From the NCBI GenBank assembly GCA_013339765.2, contig CM023448.1, positions 193,790,409-193,854,408 on the forward strand: DNA of 64,000 nucleotides, in the 5' to 3' direction. The stretch comes from Haemaphysalis longicornis. Taxonomy: Eukaryota; Arthropoda; Arachnida; Ixodida; Ixodidae. Made by a program: the position numbers and the translations under genes. Shown in pieces: positions 11,296 through 22,550 of the stretch; within the stretch, counting starts at the first letter, position 1, and the number at the start of each line of letters is the position of its first letter. The notes under the pieces are model-generated. The model worked only from the letters and a program-made list of their open reading frames with translations. It made no database searches and was not told the origin of the DNA.

Positions 11296-12031
11296 CAGTA
11301 GACTATGGTTAAGATGAACTCCATGGTTAAGACAAACAACAATTTTGCTCCCTTGTAACATCCGCAATGCAAAAAAAAAGGCTAATTTCTGATAATACGA
11401 ACAAATTTGCTACAAAGCGTTTTTTTTATATTCCCTTTCATGGCATGGGTGCCCTGCAAGACTGCCATACTCACTGCGCAATCTCCAGCAGTGGCAGTTA
11501 CTGTGAAAATTGGTCTTGCCAGAAGAGTACGTGTGAAGTGGTTCGCCTTAAGAGGGACTCCCCTGATCAGATTCCTATGGGACCCACGGGCTTGAAAAGC
11601 ATGGTGTACCGATACGAAAGGTTTTACAAATTCATAGAAATGTTACTAACAGCCTAGTTTGCTTCATTTAGAAATATATCGCTTCTCTACTCAGGTAAAA
11701 AAATAATAATAATAAAGAAAACGAAACACATTTTGGTTTGTCCAGTTTTCACTAGATGGCACTAGCTGCAAGAGTTTCAATTTATATTTCAGTAGAGAAG
11801 AGAAAGATCTATAAAATAAGCAAACTATGCCGTTCTAAACATTGATACGTATTTGTAGAGTTTTTCGTATTGGCACACTATGGTTTTTAAGCCCGTTAGA
11901 CATGAAGTAGGGATGTTAACACGCAAGGTTTTTGCACTGAGTAAAAAAAAATCAAATGAACATTCCGGCTATGTTCGGTATGTGATGATTCGGCTTAATG
12001 GAGTTTGTCTTTAATTGGAGTTTACTATGTG
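11296..12031. mobile_element. Second pogo/Tigger-like nonautonomous element
   Basis: The left end, CAGTAGACTATGGTTAAGAT, is matched by the right end read inward (CACATAGTAAACTCCAATTA and on). Both continue into AAACTCCAT...TTAAG in the same order. The TIRs are about 35-40 bp and imperfect (roughly 75 percent by eye), with TA on each side. There is no coding capacity. The right boundary is uncertain by a few bases. Confidence 0.75.
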
Positions 12032-12949
12032 TATGTATGCGTGTGCATGCATACGGACATATGCACACACACAAATCCCAAATATTGACAAACTAAAATT
12101 TCGTGCTACACAACGTCAGCAGTGACGTCACAGGGGGAGTCCAAAAAATAGTGTAATCAGTGCGTTAATTTGATGCTAGCACCGAAGTGGTGCAACCAAA
12201 CATAACCAGAGGCACCAATGCAACCATGCAGTCATGTCTCTTGGTGGCAACTTCCGTCTGTGGCCGCCTGTCGCACTAAATAGTCCCCGTGACATCATAC
12301 GTGTAGCACAAAAAAGTGGCTCGTGTGTGGCCATGCTTTCATCTGTTTTCCTCGCTATCTGGTTTAACTGTTTAAAGTCTGTGCTACAGTAAGCATGGCT
12401 GTTATTCTGACATAGCAATCTTTCAAATGAACCAACTACATTTTGTTGTAGTGGTCTCTATAACCCTTTCATTGCCATGCCGGAGATAACCTAGGCAACA
12501 ACACGCACACTCCCTGCCACGCCCGAGTATACTTGTGTTGCCCCTTTACTGAATTCCCTATCCCTTCCGAGACAACTCATGTAAAAAAAAATATTGCGGA
12601 CGTGTCGCAACATCTATTGAAAAGTCACATTAAACGTGTAGATTCTGTTGGGTAAATTTAGGACAACAGATGGCACCCATGTTTTTTCATCAGTGCTGCT
12701 TCTGCTTATCTCAGCAGTATGGCCACATTGGCCATGGAGAGTCAGGAGTCAGATGTCACCAAACCAGCAAAGGAGGTCTCAGTATCTGCATATTAGCTGC
12801 AAGATACTGCTTTGAGTGGTGTGTTCTTTTCAAGAATAACTAAAAAGTTTACCTAACACCTAGACATCCCAATTAGTAGGTAATTTTGTCATTATTTAAT
12901 TGTTAATTTGTATTCCACACAACATTTTTGTTGGATAAGGTAATTCTCA
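12032..12949. other. Intergenic, nothing recognised
   Basis: A purine/pyrimidine-alternating stretch (GTGTATGTATGCGTGTGCAT at about 12029) is followed by a partly complementary copy, giving a weak hairpin. I see no other feature. Confidence 0.5.
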
Positions 12950-13197
12950 ATAAAGTACCTGTCGCGGTGGCTCAGTGGCTAAGGCGTTGTGCTGCTGAGC
13001 ACCAGGATGCGGGTTCGATTCCCGACTGCGGCGGCCGCTTTTCTGATGGAGGTGAAAAGCAAAAATGCCCGTGTGTACGAGAGTTCGGTGCACGTTAAAG
13101 ATCCCCAGGTGGTCAAAAATTTATCCGGAGCCCTCCACTACGGCGCGCCTCATCCATCGCCTGCGTTACGTCGGCATGTTAAACCCTACAATCAATC
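12950..13197 (+). mobile_element. tRNA-derived SINE (Ruka-like), second full copy
   Basis: It has the same architecture as the copy at 2093: a TGGCTCAGTGG A-box, a GGTTCGATTCC B-box (a better pol III consensus than the first copy), the AAAGATCCCCAGGTGG body and a 3' AATCAATC tail. The likely TSD is AATTCTCA (12942-12949 and 13198-13205), extendable to about 14 bp with two mismatches. Confidence 0.88.
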
Positions 13198-14473
13198 AAT
13201 TCTCAGCAAAGTGTTTACATGTCCTGAAAAGCATCATAGTGCATTATTGAGTTTAATATTCCCACCGAATGAAACAGAAAAAAAAATCCCAGCAGGGAGT
13301 GAAGGCCAGCCATTAAGCAAACTCGGTAGTGAAAGGGTTAACATTATTATTTACGAGAGTAAATTCCATCGTCTCGCACAGGATTAAGTGCAGGTAATAT
13401 CGGCCACAAACATTTGCACGACACAGAGAGTGGACCCAAGAAGTGGTAGCTGCAGCTGCCATGGAGGCAGAGGCACAGCATGTTTTTTCATGCATGTTAG
13501 TAATGTTTCACATCTCAAAATATCACCCATGTAAGATAGGAAAGTGCCTGGCTGCTAGAAGGTGGCAACAATCAATATTACATATGCTCCTACATCACGT
13601 GAACTTACAGCTGATGGCAAAAAAAAAAAAAAAAAAAAAAGAATGCTCTGCTGTGTTGAAACTCTCTTGATCAAAACACTGCAAGCAGGCACGTGAATGG
13701 TATTTATGACAAATATCCTCACAATGCTCCCTGCTTTTGCCTTGATTTCTCAATAAACACACGTTCTTCAGTTCAAACAAAGGTGCTACGTTAAGAGCCG
13801 AGCTGATTCGAAAACAGTACTGTGGCTGGACTACACAAAAAATATGCTTCTTTTTATAGCCAAGCTACTCTTTATGAATAGAGTGCTATATTTTAAGATA
13901 ATAAGCTTGCGCCATGCTTTATTTTCTCTCTGATGATCTGCCAACATTAAGCCTAAAGAAGAAAAGGACACAGGGTTTCGTATCTGCGTGCCTTTTTTAG
14001 ATGATGGTTAGATACAATGCCCGGTATTGTCAGGGTCAAATCCTCTAAGTACCACTAAATGATAACTGTCCAAATGTACTTGTTGCTCATACTAATAAAA
14101 GGCTCATGTAATCGCAAACTCGCATAATCTGTACACACAAAATTTCATGGGAAATGTGAATGCATGCGGGGAAAAATGAAGCTCACACTAAAGCGTAAGA
14201 CTTGAAGGTAGTGAAGCTTGACACAACCTTCACGGCCATCAGGAAGGTTTAAGTCCACGATTGCACCCAATTTGCTTATTCTTCACTGCCGCAACGACCT
14301 TTACTCCGTCATTGTTGCTATAAAAGTGAGCTTCCTTCATTTGTTTGGAAGTGATAATCACTGGGCATCACCTTGGAGGGGCGTACGCTATGACGTGTCT
14401 TTCACGTTCCGAACAAGTGTGGCCACGATTACGGCGACTGCTGGAGCTTTTATTTTGGCAATCTTGGCCAATC
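13198..14473. other. Intergenic, nothing but a poly(A) run
   Basis: A(21) occurs near 13619-13640. It has no clear retroposon body next to it. No exon or TIR element was seen. Confidence 0.5.
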
Positions 14474-14720
14474 TCCCTAAGTGGGTATGCTCGGCTTGAC
14501 AAACGTGCGCCAGGGATGCTGGGCGGTCGCCGCGAGGCACACACACACGAGCGCTCGGGATTTTCTTGGTTTATTAATTGCCAGGCGGTCGCTGCAATTT
14601 CGGCCCCTAAGTAAGGATGCTTGGCTTGACGTATGTGCGCAGGGGCACTGGGAGGCTGTCGGAAGGCACGCACACACGAGCGCTAGGCATTTTCTTGGTT
14701 TTGTTAACTGCCGTGCGGTA
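14474..14720. repeat. Two diverged direct copies of a ~117-bp unit
   Basis: Copy 1 (14474-14590) and copy 2 (14605-14720) share CCTAAGT, GGCTTGAC, CACACACGAGCGCT, TTTTCTTGGTTT and a TTAA-TGCC end in the same order, with a period of about 130 bp. An A-run follows copy 2. This is a local duplication of an unclassified repeat. Confidence 0.8.
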
Positions 14721-15958
14721 AAAAAAAAAAAAAAAAAGAAGTCGCTCAAGCACAAGTTTGTTCACTACTCAAGCATCACTGCAAGTACTACTAAGTACTC
14801 ATCACCACTAATTAATGCTCTCTGCACTGTGGTGTGAAACAAACATCGTGCTTCCACTCTTTGTCAGTTGTCAAAGGGCACACTTCACCCGTTTTTTAAC
14901 AAGATGGCCTATGTAACTCTTGAAAATGCTTAAAGAAACTGGTGCTGTTTCAACTCCCAATTCTAATGGCTCTTTCCAAATAAGGGACTCCATCTTGGGA
15001 CGCCGTCAGAATAATAATAAAATAAAAGGTTAGCACTCTACCAGTGTTGGCTGCAGGCGTCTACGAGAGGTAAAATGTTTCCCTTCACTGCAAGCAGCAG
15101 TGAATTTTGTTTACTATACGTACACAAATATCCTTAGTGTTATTATGGTGCACTTGAATATTTCGGTAGCTCTTCGCACAACTCTTCACCGTGACGAATC
15201 CACACCCATTTGCTCATACGCTCCGATTTAAGAGGGCTCAAATGAGCCTCTTTAGTTAGCTAACGCTTAACAATCTGCACCGTATCCCTCCATTTGAATC
15301 ACACAGGGTGAAGGGACATGTGCAAAACTGGTCGCTGTACACCCGTTATCTAAGAAAATAAGTAAAAATTCCAAATCTCAGACACTACAGCGCTAGCTTC
15401 CATCAGGTTCAAGTTTGCTAAAGCTGCTGAAGGGGCCAAGTGTAATGTGTTACAGCATGGCAGCAGTTAGCAAGGAGAAAACTTGCTTGCAAATGCCTGG
15501 CTTGAAATCCACTGAATGCACATCAACGCTAAACACATGCTTCTTCTTTTGTTGTTGTTGTTCGACATGGCAGACTGGCCCAGAATAACTGGCTAGAATG
15601 AATTGTTTTGCAATAGACTTTATTTCTGGATTGTTATAAGGCAACAAAAACAAATTTTCCGCGCAAAGATGCAATCGTGATTTCAGAACAGTCGATCACA
15701 TTTAGGCTCAATCAACCGATTTCATGAACGGTTAGAAATGATGCATATTAGGCAGAATGCTCTCAGGCTGTACTCTCCAAATTGTGGCTGCAGGATAATG
15801 ACTTGTTGCGATGCCACCAGACATCTTGCAGTGGCCACCATTATGAAAAACTTGGATCTAACTCTCCTCACTACGCTCGACATCAATTTTCGTTGTGTTG
15901 AAGACCCTAGTCTATGCTTAGTAACTAGGCAAAATTTTTGTTCATGCTCTTGCTAGGT
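14721..15958. other. Intergenic, nothing recognised
   Basis: The sequence is AT-rich with no gene signature. A (TTG)n run lies near 15551. Confidence 0.5.
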
Positions 15959-16090
15959 ACTCATCATCATCAGCCTGCTGATGCCAACTGCAAGACATCC
16001 ACATCCATTCACTACCTCTGAATCCTAGGACCTCATCCGTCTACCGAATTCAGTCTACCCAGTCTACTCTTACTTCCTTTCCACTCCCTT
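15959..16090 (+). repeat. Degenerate CATCATCATCAGCCTG-type repeat
   Basis: It begins CATCATCATCAGCCTGCTGA and continues CAACTGCAAGACATCC. This resembles the CATCATCAGCCTG...CTGCAGGACA consensus that occurs as a dispersed repeat in many arthropod genomes. The copy is strongly diverged and its ends are not defined. Confidence 0.4.
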
Positions 16091-16110
16091 GGTGGTCATG
16101 CTATTATTAC

Positions 16111-16568
16111 CAGGGGCGGATCCAGGTGCCTACTTTGGGGAACAGTTCCATAACGCTGATGGGAGAGGGGGGAGAGGCACAACCAACCAAAATGTCATGT
16201 TTTGTTCTCAATTGCACACCAAGTGCTTTTCTCACCAACACATTGCAGATAACCATGTGACCAGTTTAAAAAAAGGTGCCGTGCCGATACTCTTTGAAGG
16301 GGAAAATGGGATCGGCATGCTCCCACTAAGGCGGAGGTCGCGTTAGCCAATATCACGCCTAACAACAAGTTAGAAGTGAGGGTTGCTTTGCTCTCCACGG
16401 ACAGCAATGGTCCCCGCCGCGGTCTAAAAAATTTGCACATGCCAAAAAATCAGTGTTGAGGGGTGTGGAAGGGAGAGGGGTTGGAATTGTTGGTGGCTTT
16501 TGGGGGGGGGGGAGGGCAATTGCCCAACTGCACTCCCAGCCCTCCTCCTGCCCCTGGATCCGCCACTG
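16111..16568. mobile_element. hAT-type MITE with perfect 8-bp TSD
   Basis: The left end is CAGGGGCGGATCCAGGTGC and the right end read inward is CAGTGGCGGATCCAGGGGC. An exact 8-bp duplication, ATTATTAC, lies at 16103-16110 and 16569-16576. CAGNGGCGGATCCAGG ends and 8-bp TSDs are typical of hAT superfamily elements. At 458 bp with a G-rich tract (about 16501-16514) and no transposase, it is a MITE. Confidence 0.95.
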
Positions 16569-16988
16569 ATTATTACTCGGGAAGTACACCTGCTGCTGAT
16601 CCACTTTTTCCCTCTTTATTGGAGCTAAGATGTACTCTATACAAATTGGTTCCCTATTCCATGATGCTCACTTCCCCTCCGCAAGCACTACACCAATCAT
16701 CCTTCTTTACACGGTTCTTTGAGCTCACCTGAGTTTCTAGGGGCCACGAAGACAAAATACAGCTCTGTTTGTTTTGAAAGAACTAGCCTTTGGTAACTCA
16801 CTCAGCTCCATTCCAGCCACGAAAGATGTTTTTTTTAACTGAAAAAAAAAAAAAAAAGCACGAGAAATAGTGACAGTTTTCAAATTTCCCACTACAGTGA
16901 TGAAATATGGCCAGGATTTAGGTTAGCACTAAAAACATAGTCATCAATGTGTTAACTGCACATCGGCATTCAAGTGACACAATCAAAC
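16569..16988. other. Intergenic, nothing recognised
   Basis: The sequence has an A-run at about 16841-16857 and no gene signature. Confidence 0.5.
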
Positions 16989-17000
16989 AGAACTAGAGGA

Positions 17001-17184
17001 GCTCAGTACAGCATATTGTTGGGCTAGTTGGTGCTGCATCTTATCAGCAGAAAAAGTGCGCGTAAAAGACAGGACTAGAACAAAAAGGGGACAGGACGGG
17101 TGCACACTTGCAACTTGTGAGTCTACGCCCGTCCTGTCCCTTTTGTCCTAGTGCTGTCTTTTAGGTGCAGTTTTTCTGCCGATA
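17001..17184 (+). mobile_element. Fold-back short retroposon-like insertion with 12-bp TSD
   Basis: The insertion is bounded by AGAACTAGAGGA at 16989-17000 and 17185-17196. Its head contains TTGTTGGGCTAGTTGGTGC. The rest folds into a long imperfect hairpin: CTTATCAGCAGAAAAAGTG...GACAGGAC...GGGACAGGACGGG pairs with CCCGTCCTGTCCC...GTCCTAG...CTTTT...TTTTTCTGCCGATAAG. The central loop is about 25 nt. No poly(A) and no ORF are present. A 12-bp TSD is unlike common cut-and-paste DNA transposons and favours target-primed insertion. Related copies appear at 21745 and 37978. Confidence 0.8.
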
Positions 17185-17217
17185 AGAACTAGAGGAAGCC
17201 CCACACAAATCACCCAA

Positions 17218-17520
17218 TCACGTTTCTTGGCGGTGGCTTAGGTCAGCGGCCGCCAATCGCAGAACAAGGTTCTGTGGCATCGTAGCGACGTTGCCAGAAA
17301 GTGGATGGGGAGTCCCCACTGCTTCATCTGCTTTCTTTAACATCTCAATTATATGTCTGAAGTCTGCGATAAGATTTGTATTATCGTTACCCGGACAAAG
17401 TAGCTTTTTTAATGAACCAAACCTGTATTTTGTCTTCATGGTCCCAAGACCCCAAGTTAAATACAATAAGTTATCATTGAAAGTACACATTGGTTGCATA
17501 TCATTCTTTTCCAGTGACAA
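17218..17520 (-). pseudogene. Coding-like fragment of unknown family
   Basis: The - strand reading includes NDNLLYLTWGLGTMKTKYRF, LKKLLCPGNDNTNLIADFRH and IIEMLKKADEAVGTPHPLSG, then a stop. Composition and regularity look protein-coding rather than random, and it may be the C-terminus of a degraded transposase or host-derived ORF. Upstream in the same frame there is a stop immediately, so if real it is a fragment. I do not recognise the family. Confidence 0.3.
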
Positions 17521-18780
17521 AAGTAGCCTACCGTTTGTTCATTACTTGAGAGTGCTTCCCAAATGCGCCACTGCTAACACTGACTCTACGCCTCGTTTAT
17601 TCCTTATGGTTTGGATCAGCCCTCAGTACTTCATTACCTAGGCTGAAGGGCTTTCCAACTGTTTGGCTGATTAACAAAGTACCCCCGCTAACTCATATCC
17701 CCAGCTCATCCAAATCAGGCCTCCTAAATAGCCATCTACGATGGGTTGTCAATAATTCCAAAGAAGGTGTCCCCATGTCTACCACTCTCTCTAATAAAGA
17801 ACATTTCACTCACTTTGCAAAGGACTTAAAAAGACTCTGCAACACTTACCACCGACTATTCGGAATACATTTGGGGTAAAGTCTATTGTCCCTGGAACCT
17901 CTTCCCGCAAGAATTATTGAAATCCGTTCAGTATCACCGGAGCTACGCGAGACGAAAAAACGTGCATAACCGCAATTGCACCTTTCCCTCTCAACTCAAC
18001 CTTCAATTACCGTGACGAAGGCTGCATGCTCTCTCCCGGCGCGGCTCATGACTTTGTCTTTGGTGGCCTTCGATATATCACGGACCTGCGAGTTTTCTCT
18101 TTTTTTCCTTCTCAACGTTGAGTCTATTTCCGGTATGGTGGGTGCGGTGCAGGCACTGGTGCCTGTTTGCAGTGTGGGTTTTCCGACTCTTGTACCTGCT
18201 GTCGTTACCGTGCATTTCATTGTGCAATGAACCCAGCTCTGTGCGCACAGCTCGAAGCGATGAGCGCGGAATTGAATTTCGACCCGTACGCAGACACTCC
18301 GCACCATAAAGTTGCTAAAAAAGCCGGCAACGAGCCACTGGAGCCACGTTCACGGCTCCAGTTGTTGCTTTTTCACATACGTGCCGTCGCCAGAGCTTTG
18401 CTTGCTGGAGCCAGGGATAGGGTGCCTCAATGCCAGCGCCGCCGTACATGCGTGTAAATCGAGGCACCCTAGTCAGGGCAACTCGTACGCTCGCAAGTGC
18501 TCACTTAGGCTGGTAGGGTGTTTTTGAAACAACAAACGCTGGGAGGTCCGGTTGGAAGTAAAATCCTGAGTTCATCGCACCAACTCCGGGGTCACTTGAA
18601 ACAATAAAACCACCAAAACTGTGCGTACAGGTTTAGGCATAGATGAGGTTGGTGCACTGAGCCACCGACGATGGCAGGTTGTACGGGAAATGCGAGAGAA
18701 AAACATTTCTTTTGCCCTTTTTATAACTTTTAAGCAACAACTTTGGGTAATGGAAAGTAAGTTTAATAATTATATAGTTC
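17521..18780. other. Unassigned; GC-richer patch at about 18.0-18.5 kb
   Basis: A + strand reading near 18227 (MNPALCAQLEAMSAELNFDP and on) looks mildly coding-like but has no recognised motif. I make no gene call. Confidence 0.4.
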
Positions 18781-18888
18781 ACTTATAACTGTGTTACCTT
18801 TAAGAAACTGTGACGTTAACCAGCAACAGCCAATACTTATAACTGTGTTACCTTTAAGAAACTGTGACGTTAACCAGCAACAGCCAAT
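18781..18888. repeat. Perfect tandem duplication of a 54-bp unit
   Basis: Two identical 54-bp units, 18781-18834 and 18835-18888, each begin ACTTATAACTGTGTTACCTT. The absence of differences suggests a recent duplication or an assembly artefact. Confidence 0.95.
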
Positions 18889-20245
18889 AGGACAACTACC
18901 GCTGAAATGACGTAATTACATCGCCACATAAGTATGGAAATTGAAAACAGCGCGGTTAGTTTTTGTGTTTCTTTCACAGCGATTTGCGAGCTTACCGCTT
19001 CGCACGCATGTGTAATATTTCGCTCAGGTATTCCTGGCACTGTAATTTAAAGGTCGCGCAAGTTTATTTGCACTGCTCAAAGAGTGTTGCAGAGCCCCTT
19101 TAAGTCCCTGCACTCTCCTTGAATGTGTACCTCTGGAGACTGAGGTAAGTACCCTCGTCTCACACTGCTACCCCGACTGCGGTGCTATGCCAGGTGCTAC
19201 GCACAACAAAATGCCAGCCAGGCTTCTACTGCCAGCCCTTCGGAAATAAAGCATCGAGGAGGGCACTGCTTTCTGCTTTGAACACAGGTAGCACTAGGAC
19301 CAACTTATTTTGTTGCAGCCTCTACAGTGCCCATCTTTGCTTTTGACCGTGATTCGGCTTCTGTTACTGCACTCGGAAAGGAGAAACACTCATGAAGCCA
19401 AGGGCTTCACAAGCTAAACAGAATGCTTTTCAGCATGATAGATGCGAAATATTTGGCTCAAAATAGGTGCGGTGTCCGAGTCATTTAGCCACCGTGAAGC
19501 ACAGCCAGGGTTCTCCAGCATCTGCAACATGGCTGTAAGCAAGGAAACACCTTGTATCAACTTCCTGTATCCACACAATTTTGTTCGTGTTATTTGGAGG
19601 CAGTTGAAAAAAAAACCTGCACCCCACTTCCATGTGCTTTCAAAGGTTTACAACAGTGGATAATATTATACATTCACTCTAATAGCAATGCTGTAACTAA
19701 AAGGTTCACGTAAAATGGCGAAGCACGAGATGTAGAGCCTGCCAATGTCCAAGGTGGGGCCCACTAAACAACTAGACTGCACACAAAGCTGATGAAATTG
19801 GGGCCCAAGGAGATGTTTCCAAGCAGCTAACTATTAGAAAGAGGCAACAACAACAAAAAAATCTGTCTTGACGGCAACACATGAAGCGAATGACTTTGTT
19901 CTCTACAGACTCAGTTTTCATTTTACTACCAGAGGTCTTACGAGCACTACTTAATAAACAACGGAGCCATATGATTAGATTGGCCAAATGGGGGAGTACT
20001 GTAACAATTTCTGACTATGGGTGGTGGTTGTATGTAGAGGGTGAGTAATTGGCATCAGAAACACGGAGAGGAGACCTTTTTACAATGAAGTCTATTTGCA
20101 GAGGAAACTTATTTAAAAAGAAAAGAAGAACAAAAGAAAATAAAAAAAGTGCTACAATGTATTGCAGGATGGTTACCACAACAGTACCAAAATACGTACT
20201 GTGAACCAATGTAAGCAAGTGGGACCTGCACGTGATTTGTTTTAA
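18889..20245. other. Intergenic, probable end of an unclassified MITE near 19.1 kb
   Basis: GTGTTGCAGAGCCCCTTTAA at about 19083-19102 resembles the end of tick MITEs whose outward terminus reads TTAAAGGGGCTCTGCAAC. No partner end was found. Nothing else is recognised. Confidence 0.4.
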
Positions 20246-20760
20246 GTGTTGTGGGGACCACATGGGTCCCCATGCACGCTGTGCACTTCTGTCAGGGATG
20301 CCGCCTTAGCAGCAAGGACGCGCAAGCGTGCAGGCCCTCGTGCGTGCGCAGCGCGCATTCCCTTGTTGGCAGTCATGGCCCCCTAGAGGCCGACTCCTCC
20401 AGCCAGCACCCTCCTCCCCCTGAGAGACCCTTCCCTCACAAACCGAAGCGACGTACCGAGTAGATTTGCTCTCCTTAGGGCTTTTTCTGCCACGGGTCAG
20501 GAACTGCGCATTGGATTAGGAGCTCATGTTCCTCGACCCCAAGACACGGCGAGTTCCCCACTACGGGACGGACGGAGTCTGCGGCCACAGACATCTTAAC
20601 GAGCTTGTGGAGACACCCTCACCCGCCCACTGAGTGTTCCACATTTTGATCGAGCAATAAAGCGAGGTTTGTTGACATTGCCTGCCTCCAAGCGTATCAC
20701 TGGCACCTTCCGGTGAGCCGATCGAACCCTCAGTGGCGTCCTCGCAACGCCGCGTGGTGG
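20246..20760 (+). repeat. GC-rich block with LTR-like features, unclassified
   Basis: The block starts TGTTGTGGGGACCACATG, is GC-rich unlike its surroundings, and has an AATAAAGCGAGGTTTGTTG polyadenylation-like segment at about 20656. These resemble R-U5 parts of an LTR, but I could not find a TG...CA pair with a 4-6 bp duplication. Alternatives are a CpG-rich unclassified repeat or a decayed exon. Confidence 0.25.
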
Positions 20761-20879
20761 ATTGCGGCTTTGGTTTTTCTGCTCTAGCTGTGTAATACAG
20801 CCATATACAGCCGCAACCCCCATATTCTGCAGTCACATTCGCATCAACTGTATGTGAGCCTGATGTGATAAAGAAGACA

Positions 20880-21120
20880 GACGGGCGAATTGGTGCATGC
20901 TCGTTTTTAAAGTAACGCAAAAAGACATTAGGGAGGGTGGGGGAAGACACACGGGTGGTACGCTTGCAAATGAAGTTTATTAAGGGGAAAACATGCATTA
21001 ACATACACAAAAGCCCCATACGCACACTAGTATAGAGTGACAGATGAGCAATACCAGCTGGGAACACTTGATAGGCTACAGTGATTATGTATTGCTTGCG
21101 TTCTACACTAGGCATTAAAT
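20880..21120. repeat. Repeat related to the 21745 element
   Basis: GACACACGGGTGGTACGCTT, AAGTTTATTAAGGGGAAAAC and ATACACAAAAGCCCCATACG follow the same plan as the element at 21745-22240 (GACAGG...GACGCACACTTGCGC, then a TTTATTG-type segment). Ends are unclear. Confidence 0.35.
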
Positions 21121-21232
21121 AAATGCTATATAAACAAAGCCAATTATCAAGCACAAGCTAATACTTCCAAACTTGTAAATAAAAGCAAGAGCAAGGGAAT
21201 GTAACACTCACAATGAACCTCAATAGCAAGGT

Positions 21233-21331
21233 GTTGAACTGGAACCAAATCAGTATTTTTGCCAGAGTTGAACCTGAACCCGACCATTGTTTTTTGAGCC
21301 CGCTGAACCCGAACCGGAACTGAACCGAAAA
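21233..21331. repeat. GAACC-rich repeat, left piece
   Basis: It contains many spaced copies of GAACC (TTGAACTGGAACC, TTGAACCTGAACCC, TGAACCCGAACCGGAACTGA). The same motif recurs at 22551-22705, suggesting one repeat split by the material between them. Confidence 0.5.
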
Positions 21332-21744
21332 AAGAAATAATGGTGACTGATTTGCGACAAAATGGTTCCGCTATCCGTTGTTGATAATGGGTGGCCAGTG
21401 CCATTCGGGGCTTTTCTCTTTCCCGCATCCTCAACTTTGCAATCTCTCGTGCACTTTTACCCTTCAGGCGAATCAAAACACTATGAATGCTTCCTTTATG
21501 GCTACAACATGGTGAAAAGACTGCGCATTAATACTGAAACGGTGTGTAGCTTCTGGTCAAGCAAGCAGGGTGCAAGGATGGGCAAAAGAAATTTCACACT
21601 CTCCGTGGCCCGCGGGAGATATGAAACATCGACTTCGCCCTTCCCTCGCTCAGACTGTGCAGGGGTAAGCAGGACGTGAGAGCAGCCCTGACCAAGGTTC
21701 AAACTCTAAATGTGCCTACTCGTAGCATATCAAATGAGTTGAAA

Positions 21745-22240
21745 CCTTGGCTGGTTGGTACATATAATCGTAAGAATGAAAACAGCGGGACGGACGGGAG
21801 ACAGGAAGAGAGAGACGCACACTTGCGCTGACTGTAGAATCCATATGGTTTTATTGGTTAGGGGCACTGGCTTTATACAAGCAAGGCAAACCCCATGCAA
21901 CAAGAAAGAGGGAAAAAGAAGGCAAAGGGGGGCCGCAGAAATAAGTTTATAAAACACACAACAGGGGGATAAGAAAAGACATGTGCAAATGCAAAATTTC
22001 ACGGGTCAATTCAAAATCCGAGAAGATTGCATTCTTTCAACTTCAAAGGTGTGCCCAGCATTGGTTACTAGACGATCGAGTTCACTGATTACCACTGGAG
22101 TCTTTCGTACTACAGTCTCTTGTACAGGAAAAGCTGCTCTTCGCAGCGGGATGGAATGCCCTGTTGTGCGTGTATGTGAGTGCATGTGCGTGTGCACACT
22201 TTACGTGTAAGTTTTTTTTGTAGACTGTTTTGGTATAAGG
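21745..22240 (+). mobile_element. Retroposon-like element with CTTGGCTGGTTGGTA head
   Basis: The head CCTTGGCTGGTTGGTA parallels TTGGGCTAGTTGGTGC in the fold-back insertion at 17001. GCGGGACGGACGGGAGACAG and GACGCACACTTGCGCTGACT follow. The right end is not defined; the distance given is where the similarity plan stops. There is no ORF of note. Confidence 0.45.
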
Positions 22241-22550
22241 ACGCAGACAGCATCCCCTTTTGGTTGATGTGATAGCAAGCCCGATACTGAAGGTGCCACA
22301 GCCTGTGGCTGGCGCTATTTCTCTGCTGCGTTTTACATGCTTGGCTTAGAATGGTAAATTGTTAACCACAAATACAAAGCCCTACCTTGCCTCAATTGAA
22401 AGAACAAATCTTCAGTACGTTGCTCAACTTCATTATGGCTTTTGAAAAAAAAAAAAAGAGTATTTTGAATGAATAAAAATTGCACTTACGGTTTATGGTG
22501 AGTTTAAACCACAAAACCTTTTTTTTTGCACTTCATTAATAATTCTACTC

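Noticed and set aside
20561..21154. 197-codon - strand ORF
   Set aside because: It crosses at least two repeat-like blocks and shows no domain; composition fits a chance ORF.
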